The notes under the pieces are model-generated. The model did not search any database, was not told the origin of the DNA, and saw only the letters and a list, made by a program, of their open reading frames with translations. From positions 682,001 through 746,000 of the forward strand of contig NC_014506.1 in the NCBI RefSeq assembly GCF_000147355.1: a DNA stretch of 64,000 nt, given 5' to 3'. Of the stretch, positions 40,390-50,492 are shown piece after piece; position 1 is the stretch's first letter, and each line of letters opens with the position of its first letter. Source of the stretch: Sulfurimonas autotrophica DSM 16294 (GTDB lineage: Bacteria; Campylobacterota; Campylobacteria; Campylobacterales; Sulfurimonadaceae). The translations under genes and the position numbers were made by a program.

Positions 40390-42543
40390 TTGCCTCTGAG
40401 TCAAGTAGATATAGAAAAAGTCAAACATATTCATGATATTGAATCTGCGACTTCTTATCTTTTTTCTCAAATACCTAAAAGCCAACCGCTTGAAAAGGCT
40501 TTACAATTTTCTATAGATTCACATCAGGGACAGTATAGAAAGAGCGGTGAACCTTACATTATTCATCCCATTTTAGTAGCTTCTATTGTTGCATCTATAA
40601 CCAATGATGAGTCCATGGCTATTGCCGCATTGTTACATGATGTTGTAGAAGATACTCCAATTACCATTGAGCAAATTGAAGATTTATTTGGTAAAGATGT
40701 TGCTCATTTAGTGGCTGGTCTTACAAAAATTGATGCTATTAGAGATCATGAACTTATTCCATCAAATTCTGATGAAAAACTTGTGGTATCGGCACTTTCT
40801 TTTAGAAAAATGCTGATTGCAAGTATTGAAGATGTTCGGGTTTTAGTTGTCAAGCTTTGTGACAGGCTGCATAACATGTTGACGTTGGACGCTTTACCTG
40901 GACACAAACAAAAACGGATTGCTGAAGAGACTTTGGTTGTATACGCTCCTATTGCACACAGGCTTGGAATCTCATTTTTAAAAAATATGCTTGAAGATTT
41001 GAGTTTTGGTTATCTATTTCCGGAAGAAAAACACCATATAGAAAATTATCTTGACACAAACTATCATGCTATTGAGATGAAGCTCAATGCTATCAAAGAA
41101 TCAATTATGAAGATTCTTGTCAAAAATGGTTTTTGTGAAGATGATTTTGAGATTCTCTCAAGAATTAAGCATAAGTATTCCATTTATCTAAAGATGCAAA
41201 GAAAAGGTGTGAGTATTGATGAGGTACTGGACCTTCTTGCCGTGAGAATTCTTACAACCGACCCTGTGAAATGTTATACGATTTTGGGCCTGATTCACCT
41301 AAACTTTCGTCCGCTTGCATCACGATTTAAGGATTATATTGCTGTAGCAAAAGACAATGGATATCAAACTATTCATACGACAGTTTTTCACAATGCTACA
41401 ATTTTTGAAGTGCAAATCAGAACTTATGAAATGCATAAAACTGCAGAACTCGGTGTTGCCGCGCATTGGAAATATAAAAGTGGCGGGAATAACATTAAGC
41501 TTGACTGGTTAAATAGCCTGCAGTATCAAAATGAATCTGTCGAGGACTTTTATGCGCTTATAAAAAATGATTTATATTCTGAAGATATTTCAGTTTTTTC
41601 TCCAACAGGGGATGCTTTTACCCTTCCTCGCGGTGCTGTGGCACTTGATTTTGCTTATGCTGTGCACTCTGAAGTCGGCAATAAAGCTGTAAATGCTTTA
41701 GTAAACAAAACAAAAGCTTCATTACTTACAGAATTAAATAACGGAGATATTGTAAAAATTATTACCGGTGATGAAATTATTACGAGATGTTCTTGGATTG
41801 ATGCCGTAAAAACCTCAAAAGCCAAAACAAATATGAAATTAAACTGTAACGCAAGAATTCGTGAAATTAATGCAAAAATGGCTATAAACATAGTTGCTAC
41901 GGCAATGAATTTGAATCATTCAAGAGTACAGGAATGGTTTGTTAAGCAACATTGTGACAGTGTGACCTCAATTCCTAATGATATAGAACATTTTAAAAAT
42001 GTTATTCACAAATATATAACGGATATCAGTAAAAATAACAGGTTTAAAAATTTTATTTCTCGTCATAGATTTAAGCTTAAGCGTTATGAAATTACCGGTC
42101 TTGAGATTTATTCTACGACAAATATTACCGACATTGTCTTTGATTATTGCTGTCATCCAAAATATGGTGATGAAGTCATGGGCTTTTTAGACAAAACAAA
42201 AGTACATGTACATCATAAACTATGTAATCATGCTGCAAAAATGCTTGAAGAAAATGAGCCAATGGTATTTGTCCGATGGAAACAAGAAAAAATATATAGA
42301 TACAAGCTTATTGCTTCTCTTCATAATGAAAAAGGTGCTTTAGCTGAGTTTTTAAGTTTTCTGGTAAAACTCGATGTAGATATTAACTCAATCGAATTAG
42401 GAAAAGACAATTCTGATTATATTAAGTATTGTGATCTGGTTTTTGAGTCAAAAGAAGCTGATATTAACTCACTTCGTGTTAAAATAGAGTCAAAAATAAA
42501 AGTTGTCAATTTGGTTAGAACTGACGATGCTTATAAAAATTAA
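40390..42543 (+). CDS. spoT: Bifunctional (p)ppGpp synthetase/hydrolase
   Basis: A 717-residue stringent-response enzyme. The order is an HD hydrolase domain (IIHPILVASIV, AALLHDVVEDTPI), a synthetase domain (RIKHKYSIYLKM, RFKDYIAVAKDNGYQTIHTTV), a TGS domain (VFSPTGDAFTLPRGAVALDFAYAVH cut at its ends) and a C-terminal ACT-like segment. It begins at TTG 40390, 4 bases after rpoZ; no nearer ATG covers the HD domain. Campylobacterota usually carry this as their only RSH protein. Confidence 0.94.
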   Translation: MPLSQVDIEKVKHIHDIESATSYLFSQIPKSQPLEKALQFSIDSHQGQYRKSGEPYIIHPILVASIVASITNDESMAIAALLHDVVEDTPITIEQIEDLFGKDVAHLVAGLTKIDAIRDHELIPSNSDEKLVVSALSFRKMLIASIEDVRVLVVKLCDRLHNMLTLDALPGHKQKRIAEETLVVYAPIAHRLGISFLKNMLEDLSFGYLFPEEKHHIENYLDTNYHAIEMKLNAIKESIMKILVKNGFCEDDFEILSRIKHKYSIYLKMQRKGVSIDEVLDLLAVRILTTDPVKCYTILGLIHLNFRPLASRFKDYIAVAKDNGYQTIHTTVFHNATIFEVQIRTYEMHKTAELGVAAHWKYKSGGNNIKLDWLNSLQYQNESVEDFYALIKNDLYSEDISVFSPTGDAFTLPRGAVALDFAYAVHSEVGNKAVNALVNKTKASLLTELNNGDIVKIITGDEIITRCSWIDAVKTSKAKTNMKLNCNARIREINAKMAINIVATAMNLNHSRVQEWFVKQHCDSVTSIPNDIEHFKNVIHKYITDISKNNRFKNFISRHRFKLKRYEITGLEIYSTTNITDIVFDYCCHPKYGDEVMGFLDKTKVHVHHKLCNHAAKMLEENEPMVFVRWKQEKIYRYKLIASLHNEKGALAEFLSFLVKLDVDINSIELGKDNSDYIKYCDLVFESKEADINSLRVKIESKIKVVNLVRTDDAYKN

Positions 42544-42565
42544 ATCAATATAGAGAGAATAATAG

Positions 42566-43765
42566 ATGATAGATGAAGCTTTAAGAGAGATAAACAGAGG
42601 TTGTGCAGAGATTATTGACAACGAGAGAATAGAAAAACTTTTAAAAGCTTATTTTCAAGAGGGTAAAACATATATGGTAAAAGCGGGTTTTGATCCTACA
42701 GCGCCGGATTTGCACCTTGGACATACAGTTCTTTTGCAAAAACTTGCAACATTTCAAAAATACGGTGCGCGTGTACAGTTTTTGATAGGAAGTTTTACGG
42801 CGACAATCGGTGATCCGACGGGTAAGAATGCTACACGTAAGGTTTTATCAAAAGAAGATATTATTAAAAACATTGAGAGCTATACGACACAGGCTTTTAA
42901 AATTTTAGATGAGAGTAAAACAGATATAGTCTATAATGATGACTGGCTCGGGAAAATGAGTGCATCTGATTTAATATCACTTGCATCTAATTTAACAGTG
43001 GCACGTATGCTTGAACGTGATGATTTTTCAAAAAGATTTAAAACAAATGTGGCAATTGCTACAAGTGAGTTTATGTATCCGTTGTTGCAGGGTTATGACA
43101 GTGTATATTTAAAGTCTGATATTGAAATAGGCGGAACAGACCAAAAATTCAATCTTTTAATGGGTAGACAGTTGCAAAAAGCGTATGACATTAAAAAGCA
43201 GCAGGCTGTTTTGATGATGCCTATTTTAGAAGGGCTTGACGGCGTACAAAAAATGAGTAAGTCATTGGGTAATTACATAGGTGTGTCAGATAAACCAAAT
43301 GATATGTTTGGTAAAGTTCTAAGTATATCTGATGAGCTTATGTGGCGTTATTTTGAACTATTGAGTGATAAGAGTTTGGATGAAATAGCAGAACTTGAAA
43401 CAGCGGTTAAAGAAGGAAAGCTGCATCCTAAAAAAGTCAAAGAAGATTTGGCATTGGAAATTACAGCACGTTTTCACAGCAAAGAAGTAGCAGAGAATGC
43501 AAAAGTGGAATTTGATAAAGTGCATTCAAAAAGTCAAATTCCAAGTGATATTGCAGAATTTAGCTGTGATGGACCGATTTGGATTGCAAAAGCATTGCTA
43601 GAATGTAACATGGAGCCCTCAACATCTCAGGCAAGACGAGATATTAAGCAGGGTGGTGTTAAAATAGATCAAGAAAAAGTTTCTGATGATAAATTAGAGT
43701 TGTCATCCGGAGAGTACCTGTTACAGGTTGGAAAAAGAAAATTTGCAAAGTTAAAGGTTAAATAA
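42566..43765 (+). CDS. tyrS: Tyrosyl-tRNA synthetase
   Basis: A 399-residue class I synthetase that charges tRNA-Tyr. The HIGH motif appears as HLGH in PTAPDLHLGHTVLLQK, and the KMSKS motif is exact in GVQKMSKSLGNYIG. The Tyr-site stretch SDIEIGGTDQKFNLLMGRQ precedes it. A C-terminal S4-like RNA-binding domain follows (from about 335). It lies 22 bases after spoT and one base before the next gene. Confidence 0.96.
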   Translation: MIDEALREINRGCAEIIDNERIEKLLKAYFQEGKTYMVKAGFDPTAPDLHLGHTVLLQKLATFQKYGARVQFLIGSFTATIGDPTGKNATRKVLSKEDIIKNIESYTTQAFKILDESKTDIVYNDDWLGKMSASDLISLASNLTVARMLERDDFSKRFKTNVAIATSEFMYPLLQGYDSVYLKSDIEIGGTDQKFNLLMGRQLQKAYDIKKQQAVLMMPILEGLDGVQKMSKSLGNYIGVSDKPNDMFGKVLSISDELMWRYFELLSDKSLDEIAELETAVKEGKLHPKKVKEDLALEITARFHSKEVAENAKVEFDKVHSKSQIPSDIAEFSCDGPIWIAKALLECNMEPSTSQARRDIKQGGVKIDQEKVSDDKLELSSGEYLLQVGKRKFAKLKVK

Positions 43766-43766
43766 A

Positions 43767-44858
43767 ATGAGTTTCAAGTCTTTAAAAATTGGTAAATATG
43801 AAATAGAAAAGCCAATAGTGCAAGGTGGTATGGGTGTCGGTATCAGCTGGGATCAATTAGCCGGAACTGTTTCAAAAGAAGGCGGACTCGGTGTTATAAG
43901 TTCTGTTGGAACAGGTTACTACAAAGATAAAGAATTTGCAAAAAAATTGGTGGCGGACAGACCTTTGAGTGAAGTGAATTTTTATTCGAAAGAGGGTTTT
44001 CATGAAATTGTGAAAAATTCCAGAAAAATTTGTGGTGATAAACCTTTAGCTGCAAATATTTTGTATGCTATTAATGACTACGGACGTGTAGTACGTGATG
44101 CATGTGAAGCAGGTATAGATATTATCATTACAGGAGCCGGGCTTCCTACAAATATGCCGGAATTTACAGAAGGGTATCCTGATGTAGCGCTTGTACCTAT
44201 TGTGTCATCACCTAAAGCGTTAAAAATAATCTGTAAAAGATGGCAAAAACGATATAACCGTCTTCCTGATGCAGTAATCCTTGAAGGTCCTAAAAGCGGC
44301 GGGCATCAAGGGTTTACATATGAGCAGTGTTCAATGGATGAATACCAGCTTGAAAATCTTGTAAAACCTGTTGTTGAAGAGGCTGCATTATGGGGTGGTA
44401 TGCCTGTTATCGCTGCGGGCGGTATATGGGATAAAAATGATATAGAAGCAATGATGGAACTCGGTGCCAGCGGTGTTCAGATGGGTACACGCTTTATTGG
44501 AACATTTGAATGTGATGCACATGCAAACTTTAAAAAAGTTTTACTTGATGCTAAAGAGGGTGATATTAAGCTTATGGGCTCTCCTGTGGGCTATCCTGCA
44601 CAAGGTGTCGTAACAAACTTGACACATTTGGTAGAAAAAAGAGAAGGTCCTGCTATTAAATGTATATCAAATTGTGTCGCACCATGTAACCGTGGAGAAG
44701 AGGCTAAAGTCGTCGGTTTTTGTATAGCGGACAGACTCAGTGATGCCTATGAGGGCAACTTGGAAACAGGACTCTTTTTCTCAGGAACAAACGGCTATAA
44801 ATTAAATGAAATCATTACAGTAAAAGAACTTATTGACAAGTTGATGCAGGGCGAATAA
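43767..44858 (+). CDS. Nitronate monooxygenase-like FMN protein
   Basis: A 363-residue TIM-barrel flavoprotein of the 2-nitropropane dioxygenase / FabK group. FMN-site marks are QGGMGVGISWDQLAG at the N-terminus, ITGAGLPTNMP, EGPKSGGHQG, AAGGIWDKND and GVQMGTRFIGT. A late cysteine cluster, CISNCVAPCNRGEE, is distinctive. It could be a nitronate oxidase or an enoyl-ACP reductase relative; the substrate is uncertain. The same gene lies between tyrS and amiA in H. pylori (HP0773). Confidence 0.85.
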   Translation: MSFKSLKIGKYEIEKPIVQGGMGVGISWDQLAGTVSKEGGLGVISSVGTGYYKDKEFAKKLVADRPLSEVNFYSKEGFHEIVKNSRKICGDKPLAANILYAINDYGRVVRDACEAGIDIIITGAGLPTNMPEFTEGYPDVALVPIVSSPKALKIICKRWQKRYNRLPDAVILEGPKSGGHQGFTYEQCSMDEYQLENLVKPVVEEAALWGGMPVIAAGGIWDKNDIEAMMELGASGVQMGTRFIGTFECDAHANFKKVLLDAKEGDIKLMGSPVGYPAQGVVTNLTHLVEKREGPAIKCISNCVAPCNRGEEAKVVGFCIADRLSDAYEGNLETGLFFSGTNGYKLNEIITVKELIDKLMQGE

Positions 44859-44864
44859 TATTTT

Positions 44865-46250
44865 ATGATAAAAGTTGTTGCTCTCGTACTTTTTTTTATT
44901 ACTACTCTGCATGCCCTAAGTAATCTGGAAATTTTGAAAAGGGCAGATTCTTTTTCAAAATCTTCGAGTAAAAGTAATCAATTTCGTGCATATAATGATT
45001 ATAAGAATTTGTACTTACGTGCATTAATGAATAATGACAAAAAACTGAAATATTCTGCACTCAAAGGTATAGTATACAGCGGACATAAACTCCATATTGA
45101 CGTGAAACAATATGAAAAAGAGTATAAACAAGCAATACATGTAACACACTCTTCTAAAAAAAGACATCAAACAAAAAAAGTCATTAAGATTCAATCTTCT
45201 CATAAATTAAGTGCTGTGCGTTTTAAAAATGGACGATTGATTTTACGATTTGACAAAAATCTTAAGAAAAATCAGGTAAACTATTTTACGCTGCATGATA
45301 GAAAAAAGGGAGTCTATAAATATATTTTTGATATTCATGCTTCTATGCTAAAGAGTTCGACGACGCTCAGACAAGAGGGTATTGATAAAATAAAGCTGGC
45401 ACAATATAATCCGAATACTTTAAGACTTGTCATTCAAAATAGAACTCCTCTGAGTGTACGTTTTACAAAAAAAGCTAAAGAGCTTTCTATAAAAGTAGCC
45501 AATAAATCAAAAAAAGCCAAAACTGCGATTGCATCAAAGAAGTACAAAAAAGCACCGCCCAAAAGATTGGACAGAGATAAGATTATTGTTATAGATGCAG
45601 GACACGGCGGAAAAGATCCCGGAGCTATCGGATATAGAAAATACAGAGAAAAAGTGGTAGTGCTGAGCATAGCAAGAGAGCTAAGAAATATTTTGCGCTC
45701 ACGTGGATACAAAGTATATATGACTAGAGAGGGTGATCATTTTATAAAACTGAGAAACAGAACAAAATATGCCAATAAAAAAAATGCAGATATTTTTATC
45801 AGTATTCATGCCAATGCTGTGGGGCGAAAAGATGCCAAAAAAGTTTGTGGACTAGAATGTTATTTTCTTTCAACTTCACGCTCAAGCAGAGCTAAAAAAG
45901 TAGCTGCAATGGAAAATTCTGCTGATTTGGATGAGATGGATTATTATGGAAAACAAAGCTTTTTAAATACTATCAACTCTCATAATATAGTAGCATCTAA
46001 TAAGCTGGCAATTGATTTGCAAAGAGGTGCGTTATCAACACTTAAAAGCAGATATAAAAATGTGAAAGATGCAGGTGTAAGAGAAGGACCATTTTGGGTA
46101 CTTGTAGGTGCACAAATGCCTTCTGTTTTGGTAGAAGTCGGTTTTATTACGCATCCGGATGAGGCTAGAAAACTTGTAAACAGAAAATATCAAAAGACGA
46201 TGGCAAAAGGGCTTGCAAACGGAGTAGAAAGGTATTTTATAAATAATTAA
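44865..46250 (+). CDS. amiA: N-acetylmuramoyl-L-alanine amidase
   Basis: A 461-residue exported cell-wall hydrolase that separates daughter cells. It has a signal peptide (IKVVALVLFFITTLHALS), a lysine-rich linker, an AMIN-like beta domain (about 115-205) and the Amidase_3 domain. The zinc and catalytic marks are VIDAGHGGKDPGAIG, ISIHANAVG and VLVEVGFITHPDEA. It follows the NMO-like gene by 6 bases. Confidence 0.93.
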   Translation: MIKVVALVLFFITTLHALSNLEILKRADSFSKSSSKSNQFRAYNDYKNLYLRALMNNDKKLKYSALKGIVYSGHKLHIDVKQYEKEYKQAIHVTHSSKKRHQTKKVIKIQSSHKLSAVRFKNGRLILRFDKNLKKNQVNYFTLHDRKKGVYKYIFDIHASMLKSSTTLRQEGIDKIKLAQYNPNTLRLVIQNRTPLSVRFTKKAKELSIKVANKSKKAKTAIASKKYKKAPPKRLDRDKIIVIDAGHGGKDPGAIGYRKYREKVVVLSIARELRNILRSRGYKVYMTREGDHFIKLRNRTKYANKKNADIFISIHANAVGRKDAKKVCGLECYFLSTSRSSRAKKVAAMENSADLDEMDYYGKQSFLNTINSHNIVASNKLAIDLQRGALSTLKSRYKNVKDAGVREGPFWVLVGAQMPSVLVEVGFITHPDEARKLVNRKYQKTMAKGLANGVERYFINN

Positions 46251-46277
46251 AAAAGATGGACTTAGTCCTCTTTTTTA
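46249..46277. terminator. Bidirectional terminator between amidase and DHH gene
   Basis: AAAAAAGATGGA, a CTTAG-type loop, and TCCTCTTTTTT form a hairpin with one bulged base, with an A-run on one side and a T-run on the other. It can end both convergent transcripts. The stop of the minus-strand gene lies inside it. Confidence 0.7.
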
Positions 46278-47341
46278 TACTCCAAATCGCCGGCAACGGC
46301 TTCTTTGTCGTTGATGATTTTTTCAATCTGCTGCTTTACTTTGTCATAACGGAACTGTTCTTTAAAGCCCATGATCCTTCCACCTGCTGCATTAGGGTGT
46401 CCGCCGCCGTTTGCCCACTCTTTAGAAATTTGTGAAACGCTTACATTGTTATTTGCACGCAGACTCATAGTTCCGCGGTAACTGACATCTACTATAAAGT
46501 CATATTCAGGGTAAGCCGTTAAAAAACCGTTACCGACTATAGAAGTATTTCCTACACCGTAACTAAGGTAGCCTCTATAGCCTTTGTAGTAAATTGTTTT
46601 TTCATCACGGGCTTTACCTAGTAGCTCTACTACATAACGCGTAGCAAGGTTGTCAAGCGTATTATTTTCATTTCTTTTGAAAAAATCTTTTTTCAATGAG
46701 TGTATTTTATCATCCAGCAAGATAGGTGCATCAGGCTCGTGGATTAAACTAGCAGCTTTATGTAGGAGAGTGAGTTTATATTCTGAGTCTTCTTGGGGAA
46801 ACATGATGCGGTTAAGCTCTCTTGTTTCAGTGACAAGACGCATGCATACTTTTCCGTATTCAAAATTATCATGTTCTTCTTGTTTCCATAAATCAACGGC
46901 ATTGACAACATCAACATATTTTTCCATCCATACCGGCTCATCAAGTTCAAAGTGCTCTTTTGCATAATCATAGGTGATTTTTGTTGCACAGCGACTTGTA
47001 TCAAGATAATACCATTCATGCTTTTTTGCACTCTCTTCGCCGCTTCCGTGATGGTCCAAAAGCTGTAATTTGACGTCAAAAGAGTTGTCATTCATCTTTT
47101 TTACTTCATGAGAGAGCCATCTTGATTCATCAGCCGTAAGATTTAAGTCTGTGATTAAAATATAGGCTTTGTTTTTGGCTTTTCTGATATTTTCCAAAAT
47201 TAAATCAAGTTTTTGTTTTACCTCCGGTCCGTAATTGGCATTATAATTTAACTTTTTGTATGGTGTATACTGCATAACCAGCTGGCAGCTATATCCATCT
47301 AAGTCAATGTGTGAGAGATGGTGGATTGTTCTGTTTTTCAT
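46262..47341 (-). CDS. DHH-family phosphoesterase
   Basis: About 359 residues from ATG 47341, which follows AAAAGGG at good spacing and 10 bases after the flhA stop; a longer frame that reaches back inside flhA is unlikely. The DHH domain shows HLSHIDLDGYSCQL, ITDLNLTADESRW and LLDHHGSGEES, and the C-terminal DHHA1-like region has NGGGHPNAAGGRI. These bind two metal ions. Relatives include NrnA/NrnB nanoRNases and pAp phosphatases. Degradation of very short RNAs is a reasonable guess. Confidence 0.85.
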   Translation of the reverse strand: MKNRTIHHLSHIDLDGYSCQLVMQYTPYKKLNYNANYGPEVKQKLDLILENIRKAKNKAYILITDLNLTADESRWLSHEVKKMNDNSFDVKLQLLDHHGSGEESAKKHEWYYLDTSRCATKITYDYAKEHFELDEPVWMEKYVDVVNAVDLWKQEEHDNFEYGKVCMRLVTETRELNRIMFPQEDSEYKLTLLHKAASLIHEPDAPILLDDKIHSLKKDFFKRNENNTLDNLATRYVVELLGKARDEKTIYYKGYRGYLSYGVGNTSIVGNGFLTAYPEYDFIVDVSYRGTMSLRANNNVSVSQISKEWANGGGHPNAAGGRIMGFKEQFRYDKVKQQIEKIINDKEAVAGDLEYKKED

Positions 47342-47351
47342 TTTTACCCTT

Positions 47352-49538
47352 TTAATTGTTTGTTTCTTGTGTTTGAATTGAAATAGAGCCCATAACCTCA
47401 AAGGTTGCACTCGAATCAATTTCTGCATGAGAAAGTGTGACGACATCAAGAGAAAATCTCTCAAATATTTCAGCAACACTGCGACGGATTTGTGGATCAA
47501 CGATAATGATGACTGGTGATACCCCTTTTTGCAGTAAATCTGCGGCTTTTGTACTTGTTGCCTGGATCAAGGCATTAATCTCTCCTACATTGAGCATAAG
47601 GTTTCTTACCCCGTCTTGTTCTTGCGATTTTTGCAGTAGCAGCTGTTCTGTCTGTGTATCAAATGTTAGTAGCCTGATGACACCGTCATCACCTGCATAC
47701 ATTTGTGTAATAACACGGGAGAGTTTTGCTCTAACCTGTTCAGTTATCAGGTCAACATTCTTTGTGTATTCTGCAATATCTGCAATCGTTTCCAAAATTG
47801 TAAGCATATCTTTAAGTGGAATTTTTTCATGCAGCAGTGCTTTTAGGACTCTTTGAATTAAACCAATAGAAGCTACTTTTAATACATCATCAATAATTAC
47901 CGGATAATCGTCTTTAATTTTGTCGATGAGCGACTGTACTTCTTGACGGGTTAAGAGCTCTTCAGCATTGCGTTTAATCAGTTCGCTCATATGTGTCGAT
48001 ATAACTGTAGCCGGGTCAACAACCGTATAACCGTTTATAATTGCATCTTCTTTTTGTTCAGGAGTTATCCATATCGCATCGAGCCCAAAAGCAGGTTCTT
48101 TTGTCGGTTCACCCTGAATTTCCCCTGTTGCCATACCACTGTCCATAGCAAGAAATTTGTCAGGCATAATCTCACCCTCTCCAATGGCAATTCCTTTAAG
48201 CAGAACCTGATATTGATTAGGTTTGAGATGAAGATTGTCTCGAATTCTGACCTGCGGCATTAAAAATCCAAAATCACTTGCAATTTTTCTTCTCATTGAA
48301 CGAATACGTTCGAGTAAATCACCGCCTTGAGAACTGTCGGCGAGTTTTATAAGCTGGTAGCCAAGAGTAAGTTCAAGCATTTCTACTTTGAGAATGTCTT
48401 CCAGTGCACTCTCTTCTTCTTTGGCAATCTCTTCATTTGTTTTTTTCGGTTTGATTTTTTCTTTCTCTTTTTCTATCTCTTCTTTTGTCTTCACGCCGAG
48501 CATGTTTTCGACATCTAAAATGGTGAGTTCACCTCTTTCATATTTGTATATAGACCATCCAAGCAGAGCAAAAAGGATCCCGACAAATCCCATAGAGGCA
48601 GTTGGCAGACCAGGTACAAGAGCAAATAAAAACATAATAAAGCCGACTATCATCAAGATTTTTGCATTGCCGATCATTTGCGAGATGGTACTTTCGGCAA
48701 AACTACCACCATCGTTAGATGAACGTGTAATCATAATACCCGTTGCTGTTGATATTATAAGTGCAGGAATTTGACTTACAAGACCGTCACCTATTGTTAA
48801 GAGAGTAAATACTGAGGCACTGTCAGAGACGCTCATGCTATATTGGAAAACACCTATTAAAAATCCGCCGATTATGTTAATAAGAGTAATGATAATGCCG
48901 GCAACAGCATCACCTTTGACAAATTTTGACGAACCGTCCATTGCTCCGTAAAAATTGGCATCTTGAAGAATTTCTGCACGGCGCTGTTTTGCTTCGGCAT
49001 CATCAATTAAGCCGGCATTTAAGTCGGCATCCACCGCCATCTGTTTTCCTGGCATAGAATCAAGTACAAAACGTGCTGCAACTTCTGCAACCCTTGTAGA
49101 ACCTTTGGTGATAACCATAAAGTTGATAAGTACCAAGATAGAAAAAACAATAATACCAATAACATAATTTCCGCCGACAACAAAGTCACCAAAGCTTGTA
49201 ATAACGTCACTGACTTTTTCAGGCCCTTCATAGCCGTGACTTAAAATCATTCTGGTTGTTGCAATATTTAAAGAGAGTCTAAAAAGTGTTAAAACAAGTA
49301 TAAGAGTTGGAAATGTTGTCAAGTCTGTCGGTTTTGGAACATAAAGTGATATAAGAAGTATTAAAACAGAAAGGGCAATAGAAATCGTCAGTAAAACATC
49401 TAAAACTGAAGAGGGCAAAGGTACTATGATAATGGCTAATATTGCCATTACAAAAATGACAACACCCAGATCACGTTTCCCTAGTAAAAAGTTGAGTGAA
49501 GTTCCAATTTTTTGTTTTGTTGTCAGTTTTCTTGCCAA
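47352..49538 (-). CDS. flhA: Flagellar export gate protein FlhA
   Basis: FlhA is the large gate subunit of the flagellar type III export machine. The 728-residue protein has about eight N-terminal membrane helices (to about 325) with the FHIPEP-family pattern [10 protein letters not shown] and [20 protein letters not shown], then a cytoplasmic domain with [10 protein letters not shown]-like [12 protein letters not shown] and [14 protein letters not shown]. It is separated from the rest of the flagellar genes by over 35 kb. It precedes the DHH gene and follows the Rrf2 gene on the same strand. Confidence 0.96.
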   Translation of the reverse strand: MARKLTTKQKIGTSLNFLLGKRDLGVVIFVMAILAIIIVPLPSSVLDVLLTISIALSVLILLISLYVPKPTDLTTFPTLILVLTLFRLSLNIATTRMILSHGYEGPEKVSDVITSFGDFVVGGNYVIGIIVFSILVLINFMVITKGSTRVAEVAARFVLDSMPGKQMAVDADLNAGLIDDAEAKQRRAEILQDANFYGAMDGSSKFVKGDAVAGIIITLINIIGGFLIGVFQYSMSVSDSASVFTLLTIGDGLVSQIPALIISTATGIMITRSSNDGGSFAESTISQMIGNAKILMIVGFIMFLFALVPGLPTASMGFVGILFALLGWSIYKYERGELTILDVENMLGVKTKEEIEKEKEKIKPKKTNEEIAKEEESALEDILKVEMLELTLGYQLIKLADSSQGGDLLERIRSMRRKIASDFGFLMPQVRIRDNLHLKPNQYQVLLKGIAIGEGEIMPDKFLAMDSGMATGEIQGEPTKEPAFGLDAIWITPEQKEDAIINGYTVVDPATVISTHMSELIKRNAEELLTRQEVQSLIDKIKDDYPVIIDDVLKVASIGLIQRVLKALLHEKIPLKDMLTILETIADIAEYTKNVDLITEQVRAKLSRVITQMYAGDDGVIRLLTFDTQTEQLLLQKSQEQDGVRNLMLNVGEINALIQATSTKAADLLQKGVSPVIIIVDPQIRRSVAEIFERFSLDVVTLSHAEIDSSATFEVMGSISIQTQETNN

Positions 49539-49558
49539 GTTGTACTATCTCACCAAGT

Positions 49559-49963
49559 TTAGTCGTTTAATAAGTCTGCCAAAGTTAAATTTGCCAAAAA
49601 CAAATCTATTTTACCTTGGAGTTTATGTAAAAAAGGCCATATCGAACATGTGCTGGCTTTTTCAGACGGGCAGTCTTCTAAAGATGGAGCACATTCAAAA
49701 ACGGCAGGAGCTTTGCCTTCCACGCAAGATGCAACTTCAAGCATATTAATATCTTGAGGCTCTTTTTTTAAAGCAAAACCGCCGTTCACACCTTTATAGG
49801 AGTTTAATATTTGCGCTTTTGCCAGTGACTGAAGTATTTTTGCCAAAAAGCTTTTAGAAATAGAGAGTTCTCTAGAGAGAGTGTCACTATCCATTGGAGA
49901 TTCTGCTTTTGAGAGCAGTATAAGTGACAAGATGGCATATTCGCTGGCACGGGTTATAAGCAT
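49559..49963 (-). CDS. Rrf2-family regulator with probable Fe-S site
   Basis: A 134-residue DNA-binding protein. The winged helix reads MLITRASEYAILSLILLS, SISKSFLAKILQSLAKA and GGFALKKEP. A cysteine trio, ECAPSLEDCPSEKASTC, lies at about 90-106, the place where IscR, NsrR and similar members bind an iron-sulfur cluster. It may sense iron-sulfur status, redox or NO. It is 20 bases upstream of flhA, and its own promoter lies in the 190-base gap to rpsO. Confidence 0.88.
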   Translation of the reverse strand: MLITRASEYAILSLILLSKAESPMDSDTLSRELSISKSFLAKILQSLAKAQILNSYKGVNGGFALKKEPQDINMLEVASCVEGKAPAVFECAPSLEDCPSEKASTCSIWPFLHKLQGKIDLFLANLTLADLLND

Positions 49964-50094
49964 ATATTTACTTTCATTTAGACTTTTAAAATTATATTAT
50001 ATCTAAAATTACTGTTTTATTACTATATAAGATGATGATTTATACAAAAGAAATATAAAAATAAAATTTAAAGAAAAGTTTTGGTATAATCACG

Positions 50095-50100
50095 CTTCAA
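50095..50100 (+). promoter_or_regulatory. -10 box upstream of rpsO
   Basis: TATAAT lies 53 bases before the rpsO ATG, preceded by AT-rich sequence with AGTTTTGG. The leader then carries AGGAGGC, a near-perfect ribosome site. It is part of the divergent control region between the Rrf2 gene and rpsO. Confidence 0.55.
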
Positions 50101-50153
50101 TTCTTCTGCACTATGCATTTGAGTTAGATTATTATACCCATCAGGAGGCTATT

Positions 50154-50429
50154 ATGGCTTTAGATTCGGCTAAAAAACAAGAAATAGTTGCGAAATACGG
50201 TCGCAAAGAAAACGACACTGGTTCAAGTGAAGTTCAAATTGCACTTTTAACTGAAAGAATTAAAGAATTAACTGATCACTTAAAAGTTTTCAAAAAAGAT
50301 CATGCATCTCGTTTAGGACTACTAAAATTAGTTGGTCAACGTCGTCGTTTGATGAAATACTTCAAAAGAAAAGACAAAGATGCTTATGCAAAACTAATCG
50401 AAGATTTAGGTATTCGCGACAATATCTAA
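50154..50429 (+). CDS. rpsO: Ribosomal protein S15
   Basis: A 91-residue protein with the S15 pattern: [37 protein letters not shown] and [21 protein letters not shown]15 binds 16S early in 30S assembly and often represses its own translation through its leader; the leader here is short and I see no clear operator. An AGGAGGC ribosome site precedes the ATG. Confidence 0.97.
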   Translation: MALDSAKKQEIVAKYGRKENDTGSSEVQIALLTERIKELTDHLKVFKKDHASRLGLLKLVGQRRRLMKYFKRKDKDAYAKLIEDLGIRDNI

Positions 50430-50453
50430 GTTTTAAACTTTTTCTTATATTTA

Positions 50454-50478
50454 AGTCCCATTATTTGGGGCTTTTTTT
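50454..50478 (+). terminator. Rho-independent terminator of rpsO
   Basis: AAGTCCC, an ATTATTT loop and GGGGCTT form a stem with one G-U pair, followed by a run of T to about 50478. It is a good intrinsic terminator on the plus strand, ending 15 bases before the convergent kdsB stop. Confidence 0.8.
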
Positions 50479-50492
50479 ACATGTAAACTTTT

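Noticed and set aside
47342-47500. A longer N-terminus for the DHH phosphoesterase
   Set aside because: It would run back into flhA; the ATG at 47341 has a good ribosome site and starts right before the DHH domain.
47437-47856. A 139-codon open frame on the plus strand
   Set aside because: It is opposite flhA, has no ribosome site or domain, and its serine- and threonine-rich composition is what the antisense of flhA gives.
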